Positions 58,608 to 64,000 of a stretch of DNA of 64,000 nucleotides are shown here, piece after piece (position 1 is the stretch's first letter; every line of letters starts with the position of its first letter). Source of the stretch: Gossypium raimondii (taxonomy: Eukaryota > Streptophyta > Magnoliopsida > Malvales > Malvaceae). The DNA is taken from positions 47,099,192 through 47,163,191 of the forward strand of contig NC_068566.1 in assembly GCF_025698545.1 (NCBI RefSeq). The letters run 5' to 3'. A model generated the notes under the pieces. That model was not told the DNA's origin and ran no database searches. It was given only the letters and a program-made list of their open reading frames with translations. The position numbers and the translations under genes are program-made.

Positions 58608-58769
58608 TGCTAAACTATCAAGAATATTGAATAAACTGCTTCTGTCATTTCTTTTGCATCTTTCTCATGCAAAGTGCGTATGTATATATACAGTAAGTTA
58701 ACAGCAGTTACAACTGCCATTACCTAACTAACTGTTAACAACTAACCAACCCTTCTTTATCTCCTAATA
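58608..58769 (-). repeat. Copia 5' LTR, 162 bp
   Basis: On the minus strand it starts TATTAGGAGAT and ends TTTAGCA, directly next to the target duplication on one side and the primer-binding site on the other. Confidence 0.92.
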
Positions 58770-58859
58770 GACAGAAGTTTCATCTTCTCCATCCTTCCAT
58801 GGTCACTTTGAGTTTCAGTATTTCTTGTTAATTGCCAACAATATGCTTTAACTACAGTT

Positions 58860-59939
58860 AAAAGGATTTAGATTTTTTTTAAATGATGCAGTGTTAAATG
58901 ACTTTAAGGAAAAATTGCAATATAGATCCTTTGTATTTTATATTTATTTAAAGTATCCCTCCTATTTAAATAGCTGACTTAGTCTAAATTAGTACTTCAT
59001 GATTTTTAACTATATTTTAATTTAATATGAAATCTAGAATATCATTTTACTCATTTTTAATATTTCATAGCAAAATTAACTACTTCCCTATACTATCATC
59101 AAAATTATTATATAATAATATATCACATATATACATATTTCTAAAATAATATGTTAGTATAAAAATATTTAATTAATTTGAGTTACAAAATTGTTGTCTA
59201 ACAATAGTTTTAAATAATAATTTTAATTTTTTAATTTTTAATTTTTATTTTAATTAAAATGTCTTATTTAAAAATAAGAAAATAGTTATTTTAAAAACAG
59301 TTTTTAAATCAAATTATGGAAAAACTTTTTTAAATATATTTAAAACAGTTTTCTTTAGAAATCTAAATATAAATTATTACAGAAATATTTTTGGTAATTA
59401 TTTTAAATTTAAAAAATAAAATATTTTCTTAAAAATATTTTTAAAATATTTAAAATAAATAAAATTTGAAATAATTTTAAAATTTTATTTATGCAAGAAT
59501 ATTCTTTTTTAAATAGTTGTTTAGAAAAAATCAAATAAAATGAATATTGATTAAAATGTTTTAGGCTCACAATCTTATAAAATATATTAAAATTAAAATT
59601 AAGTAAATATTGGTTATAAGAATTTTAATTTTAAATACCATTAAAATTGTTAAAATAACAAAATTTATAAACATTTTAATATACAATTAATTCATATCTT
59701 AAAACTAATTTTACATATTGTGTTATTAATTTTATTTTAATTATTAATATTTTTCCCTTAATTTATATTTATTATAGTACAAAATATAAATATTTTACAA
59801 ATTATACATTTATATTATTATGTTTTTAATTTCTCAACCATAACATTTTTAAAGCTTACAAAATTTTAACGTGAAAATAACCATAGAAATTTAACAAATA
59901 ATAAAAATAAACTAATTAAAAATTAGATTTAATTAAAAA
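58860..59939. other. Very AT-rich spacer
   Basis: No gene. 59105-59208 repeats 5042-5147. The rest is low-complexity A/T sequence. Confidence 0.6.
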
Positions 59940-60823
59940 AGGGACTAAGTTGAAAGAAATCAATAATGAAGCTTTACCAGGAAAAAAAATACTAATAAAG
60001 TGTTGATAATCGAATTTAAAAGCCCAAGGAGCTATATCGGAAATAACCCAATTTTATTTTGAACCGGCAACAATAGTAAAACCAAAAAGATAAAACCCTA
60101 AACTGTAACAAAAACAAATGGGCCTAAAAGTATTGGGCTCTACTTGGGTTTTAGTTTTTATTGGTTTTAGCTTTGTTTTGTTGACATTCTCTTGTTTATC
60201 TTTAAAAGAATTCTTCCCAAATTGTTGGGTATAGATACAAGTTCTTACATTTTTGGTTAGTTGGTAGAGGGTGAAACCAAGAAATTGTTTTAGGGGAGGC
60301 AAAAAAATAAATAAAAATTTAAAGAAACAATTTGTAATTTTATTATATTAATTTATGATTTCTTAAATACTAAAGGGACCATATAAATATTTTTTTTTTT
60401 ATTTTTAAGGTTCAAGACTCCTTTCGCCTCGCCGCTGGTTGGTATAATTATAACTAGAATGAACCCAATTCAAAGTACAAAAAGACTTAAAACCAAAATA
60501 ACTCTAAACATGGTACACTGATGATAAGACTTAAACTCGAAATAAATCTAGAAAAGTACCCAAACTAAAATTTATGCAAGGTGAAGACTTGAACCACAAG
60601 TTAGCCATAAACCATCACCTTATCAGGGATCTATCAGTAAAGTATTGAACTCTTAATAAGAATAATCAAGAATAAGTAACTCTAAATACCAAAATAATCC
60701 ATAACATGAACATGGACTTCTTAATACTCTTTGAAGTTTTAGACTCTTGATAACAAACCAAAAATTCAAATACAAACCCTCAAACAAAAAACATATGGTC
60801 TGTATCGTCAGTTCATCAACATC
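59940..60823. repeat. Second full copy of flanking repeat R1
   Basis: Parallels 19150-20010, including the part next to the 3' end of copy C (CTGTATCGTCAGTTCATCAA), and is cut at 60824 by a gypsy LTR. Confidence 0.8.
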
Positions 60824-62296
60824 TGATGGGTGTCGAATCCACCAATATAAACCTACGCCTAACTTGCAAATTAAGCAGTATAAGGAGTAGGGTCAATCCC
60901 TCAGAGACTGGGTTTACAGCAAATTGTTCCTCTCTTGACCAGATTTTTGTCAGGGCAGTTGTCGTGCCCAAGAAATTCAGGAGGATAAAATCTGAAACCT
61001 GAAATAAATAAATAAAAAGCGTAAAAAGTAAAAGTTGAAGACAGAATAATAAAAACAGTTAAATAAAATATGAAGGAGAATTAATTAAAATAAGCTCAGC
61101 CTTAGGCACGGATTTTCCCTCGTCTTTAAACCGATCCTCGAAATTAAATGAACTCTTCTTCTCCAATAAGCTAGTTATAGCTACCAAGGATGCCTCGGAC
61201 ACCAACTCTTCCTTGTGCAAATTAGTTATGGAACGTCCAATAACTAACCCTTACCAATCGAACAACCACGAAACGTTCGTGATTTAGAACTCCGGCAGCT
61301 TTGCGTTCTAGAAGAGCCTAGCTCGAACAATGCCCTCAACCGCGTGGGACATTTAAATCCGGTTACTACTTCCTTGACGGAACCAAACAGCAATCTCCAC
61401 TTGGCACGCCAATGTGTTCACAGAAAACCGATTAGAAACGTTCCTTTCAGAATTCCAACTGTACGTCTAACCACACTAAATCAAACGACGTTTTTTTTAC
61501 TTAATGTTGATCTGACTTTGTGAGTTGACAAAATCATACTCTTAATCCGGAGAAGTAATAAGTACTGGAACTTTAGGAGTTAAATTGCTCGGGTTCATAA
61601 CTCACGGGTTTTGACGAGGTTAATTCTGACCTAAAGCTAAAAATGGGTTTAGTTGGCTAATGTTTGGGACATGATGGTATTGGGCATAATTGGATAAGGT
61701 AAAAAATGGGTGGAAAGGATGGGTGGCGTAATTAAATATGGAGGCTAGAAATTTAGTATTATATTAAAATGGATGGTTGGCTACTGGAAATGAAAAGGAA
61801 TTTGAAAAAGGAATTGCAAATGATTTAAGTGGGTGGCTAACTAGGAATTAATAAATTGAAGAAAAAGAAACTATGAACAACAGATGCTACGTGAGAAAAA
61901 ATGAAGAAAAGATTGAATTCAAAGATGAAAGTTGATTTATGAAGAAATGATTAAAATGAACAAAATAAACCACTATTTATACTAGTGGCTTTGCTAAATT
62001 AAGAGCCAACTAGTATAGAAAATCAAGGAAAAATATCACATGATAAAAAATAAATCCCAAAATAATCTTCCACTAAGTCAACAAAAATTTCAGCTAATTA
62101 TTCTTGGAAAAAATTTGCTTTGGCCCTTCCTTCTTTACTTCTTTCTTCAATCTAGCCCAATTGTTTCCTTTTTCCTTCTATTTAGCCCTAAATTGCAATC
62201 CTGCAAAAAATTCAATAAATATGGCAAAATTAGTGGTGCATTCTCATAAATTAACCAATTTAATTACATAAAATATGTAACTTTAGCATTTAATCA
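60824..62296 (-). mobile_element. 3' LTR of a Ty3/gypsy element, 1473 bp
   Basis: On the plus strand it starts TGATGGGTGTCG and ends CATTTAATCA, giving TGAT/ATCA ends. Next to it (62297-62310) the minus strand reads AAGTAGGGGGGATT, a polypurine tract, so this is the 3' LTR of a minus-strand element. The preceding bases (ACATC, 60819-60823) should recur beyond the window as the target duplication. Confidence 0.75.
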
Positions 62297-63589
62297 AATC
62301 CCCCCTACTTAGCTTATGCTAGTCCTCGAGCATTTTGTATGTATCTACAAAAGGAAAAATTTTCTCCAAAACAGGACTTGACGCTCATGGTTTGCACAAT
62401 TCAACAATTTAATCCTAGCACATTAACATCTCAAATAACCTAGCCTAAGAAGTAAGTAAATATATTTCAGAATTTATTAGAGCTTGATAGACTTACCTTT
62501 CATTTTATTATTTTTGTACTTAGGACATTTTCGAATTTTTTGACGCGAGACATGATGACAACCCAAGCACCATGTTCCAGTTACTCAATTCGGACGCCTC
62601 TAAGCGGGTTATTTCGCCCTACTCATGATAACTTGTTAGCAGAGTGAGTGCAAAGAAATTGCACAGCCACACGAACCTTTTTACGCGAGATGTGATGACA
62701 ACCCAAGCACCACATTCCGGTTACTCAGCCCGATGCACAACCCCAATTTTTCACTCTTAACATTCGTATCAGAGGAGTATTTTCTTCTTCTTCTTCTTCT
62801 TCTTCTTCTTCTTCTTCTTCTTTTTTTTTTTGCTTTCAAAGATTTGACATATGATAAAAATTTCTTACCCACTGAGTCTAGGTTATTGAAAAGTTTCATG
62901 TATAAAGAATTAAATAGCTAAATAAGTCAACCATAAGTGTACCATTAAAAGAAAAATTTTACCTTTTACCGAAAACATGCAAAAATAGCGATGACAGATA
63001 AGTAAATTAGAACCAATTTATGTTTCCCTCCTCCCTACTTATTTTACATTGTCCCAATGTAATTCAAATAATAAAAGTAAAGATAAATAGGAGAAAGAGA
63101 GAAAAAGAAACCCCCCATGTATTTCAATGTCGTGGAGGGTGGTCTCGTAGGTAGAGTGGGCCTTGGCTGAAATAAAAAGAATTTTGTGGGTTGACATGTG
63201 GAATTTAATTTTGTCTTGAAATGTTTTCCTGCAAATATAAAAATGAAAATAAAATAAAATAGTAAAAATAAATAATAATAATAGGAAAATTAAATTTTTT
63301 TTTCTAATTTATTAGCTAAGCTATAAACTCAAGAAATAAATTATTAAAAACCAAGATTACGAGATTTGGTAAAACAGTCGTGATAAATGCACCAAGTAAG
63401 TTCCCAGGAAAGAGAGGTGAGTCACAATGGACATACTTAAGTACCAAGTCTTTCCTTAGACAGAACTAATCATTGACATGCATTTTCATTTTCCATTTTA
63501 CCAAAAATTTTATTTGCATAAAGGAAAAGAAAATTTGGGTTGCCTCCCAACAGCGCTTTGTTTAACGTCATTTAGCTCGACGACCTGTG
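62297..63589 (-). mobile_element. 3' internal region of the gypsy element
   Basis: No open frame of note. It contains CCCAAGCACCA-type direct repeats (62571 and 62703), a (TTC)n microsatellite near 62782-62821 and, close to pol, GGTTGCCTCCCAACAGCGC, a phrase I associate with Athila-like plant gypsy elements. Confidence 0.6.
62782..62821. repeat. (TTC)n microsatellite, ~13 units
   Basis: An uninterrupted TTC run followed by a T tract, inside the gypsy element. Confidence 0.9.
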
Positions 63590-63990
63590 TTATTCAAATT
63601 CTTTATCCTTTTGTAATAGATTGCAAGGCGGTTGCATGACCTTCGAGAAGTCTTTTATGAATCGTCTGTAAAATCTGTACACAGTGAAATCATTCATGAA
63701 GACTTCAATGATTTTCTCGACATAATCGGAGAATATGCTCACCATGCATCTCTGGAAAGTGGCCGGAGCATTACAGAGTCCAAACGACATTCGTCTATAC
63801 GCAAACATTCCGGAAGGGCACATGAAAGTTTTTTTGTCTTGATCCTCTGCCTCCCTCAATATTTCGAGGATTTCTTTTTCCTCATTCACTTTCTTATCCT
63901 TTGCGAGCCTCTCTAGAAAAGGGGGTGGCATCACGACTGGTTTCTGAATTTTTGATTCCGGTCTGACTTTTAGATCAGAGATCTACTTCC
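63590..63990 (-). pseudogene. Gypsy pol remnant with collapsed reverse transcriptase
   Basis: The minus strand reads through a linker (PPPFLERLAKDKKVNEEKE), an RT core (FAYRRMSFGLCNAPATFQRC, then DYVEKIIEVFMNDF) and directly into the connection region (FYRRFIKDFSKVMQPP). In intact plant gypsy RT the F(M/V)DDF catalytic pair is present and more than 60 residues separate it from FYRRFIKDFSK. Here the pair reads MND and the spacer is gone, yet the frame stays open. The element continues past the right edge. Confidence 0.85.
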
Positions 63991-64000
63991 CGTTCCTTGT

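Larger units (their letters stand above)
54082..58769 (-). mobile_element. Complete but inactive Ty1/copia retrotransposon, 4688 bp
   Basis: The element is flanked by GACAG on both sides (54077-54081 and 58770-58774). It has two 162-bp LTRs that differ at four positions, a primer-binding site next to the 5' LTR, and the order gag, protease, integrase, reverse transcriptase, RNase H, which defines Ty1/copia. The coding region carries three stops, one frameshift between integrase and RT, one homopolymer shift in RNase H, and a changed catalytic RT residue. It is inserted in CC-family fragment I. Confidence 0.95.

Noticed and set aside
62681..62899. Arginine-rich frame (long Arg run)
   Set aside because: The Arg run is just the TTC microsatellite read on the other strand.
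1..64000. tRNA, rRNA and CRISPR-like arrays
   Set aside because: No cloverleaf-like gene or spacer-repeat array was recognised. The only tRNA-related match is the 14-base primer-binding site of the copia element.

Overview
The window looks like nuclear DNA from a flowering plant: AT-rich, with GT-AG introns, a plant TIR resistance domain and several classes of plant retrotransposon. The LTR families and one multi-exon gene family make me think of a cotton-type (Malvaceae) genome, but that is inference. No tRNA, rRNA, CRISPR or prokaryote-like operon was seen.

Layout. The left edge (1-860) holds the first exon of a TIR-type immune receptor on the minus strand; the rest lies off the window. 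From 1 to 6.5 kb there is repeat-rich spacer with a TIR-ended element carrying tandem arrays and a clear hAT-type MITE (5490-5875, 8-bp target duplication). The body of the window, 6.9-54 kb, is dominated by one dispersed, locally duplicated gene family of unknown function, here called the CC family. Its members have 8-9 exons, basic clusters near both ends, and a C-terminal coiled coil that in some copies is built from 14-residue repeats. I name the copies A (6.95-11.0 kb, minus, one base short of intact), B (15.9-17.8, relic), C (20.1-21.8, pseudogene), D (23.7-27.5, pseudogene with internally duplicated exons), E (31.6-33.5, relic), F (34.3-38.8, inverted partner of E), G (39.5-42.6, plus, intact model of 389 codons), H (44.4-47.9, minus, intact model of 397 codons), J and K (last-exon fragments at 50.6 and 53.2 kb) and I (one exon plus flanks at 53.4-54.1 kb).

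Mobile DNA dissects the family. Insertions with readable target duplications are a deleted gypsy element in an intron of A (8479-9370), a 2.8-kb solo LTR (35352-38143) and a 447-bp LTR-like element (38334-38780) in F, and a complete but mutated Ty1/copia element (54082-58769) in I. A gypsy element starts at 60824 and runs off the right edge. LINE 3' tails lie beside many copies and appear to have been duplicated with them. A truncated CACTA end lies at 51213-51604.

How the parts relate. G and H are convergent and have open reading frames through every predicted junction, so they are the best candidates for working genes. The other copies show frame and splice lesions. The oddest features are a stretch that is coding in H but bounded by GT and AG in A, C, D and G; a perfect 20-bp palindrome upstream of A that recurs, nearly perfect, upstream of D; a 76-bp minisatellite downstream of several copies; and hairpins in the E/F inverted pair. 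All gene models come from reading the sequence by eye and need transcript support.
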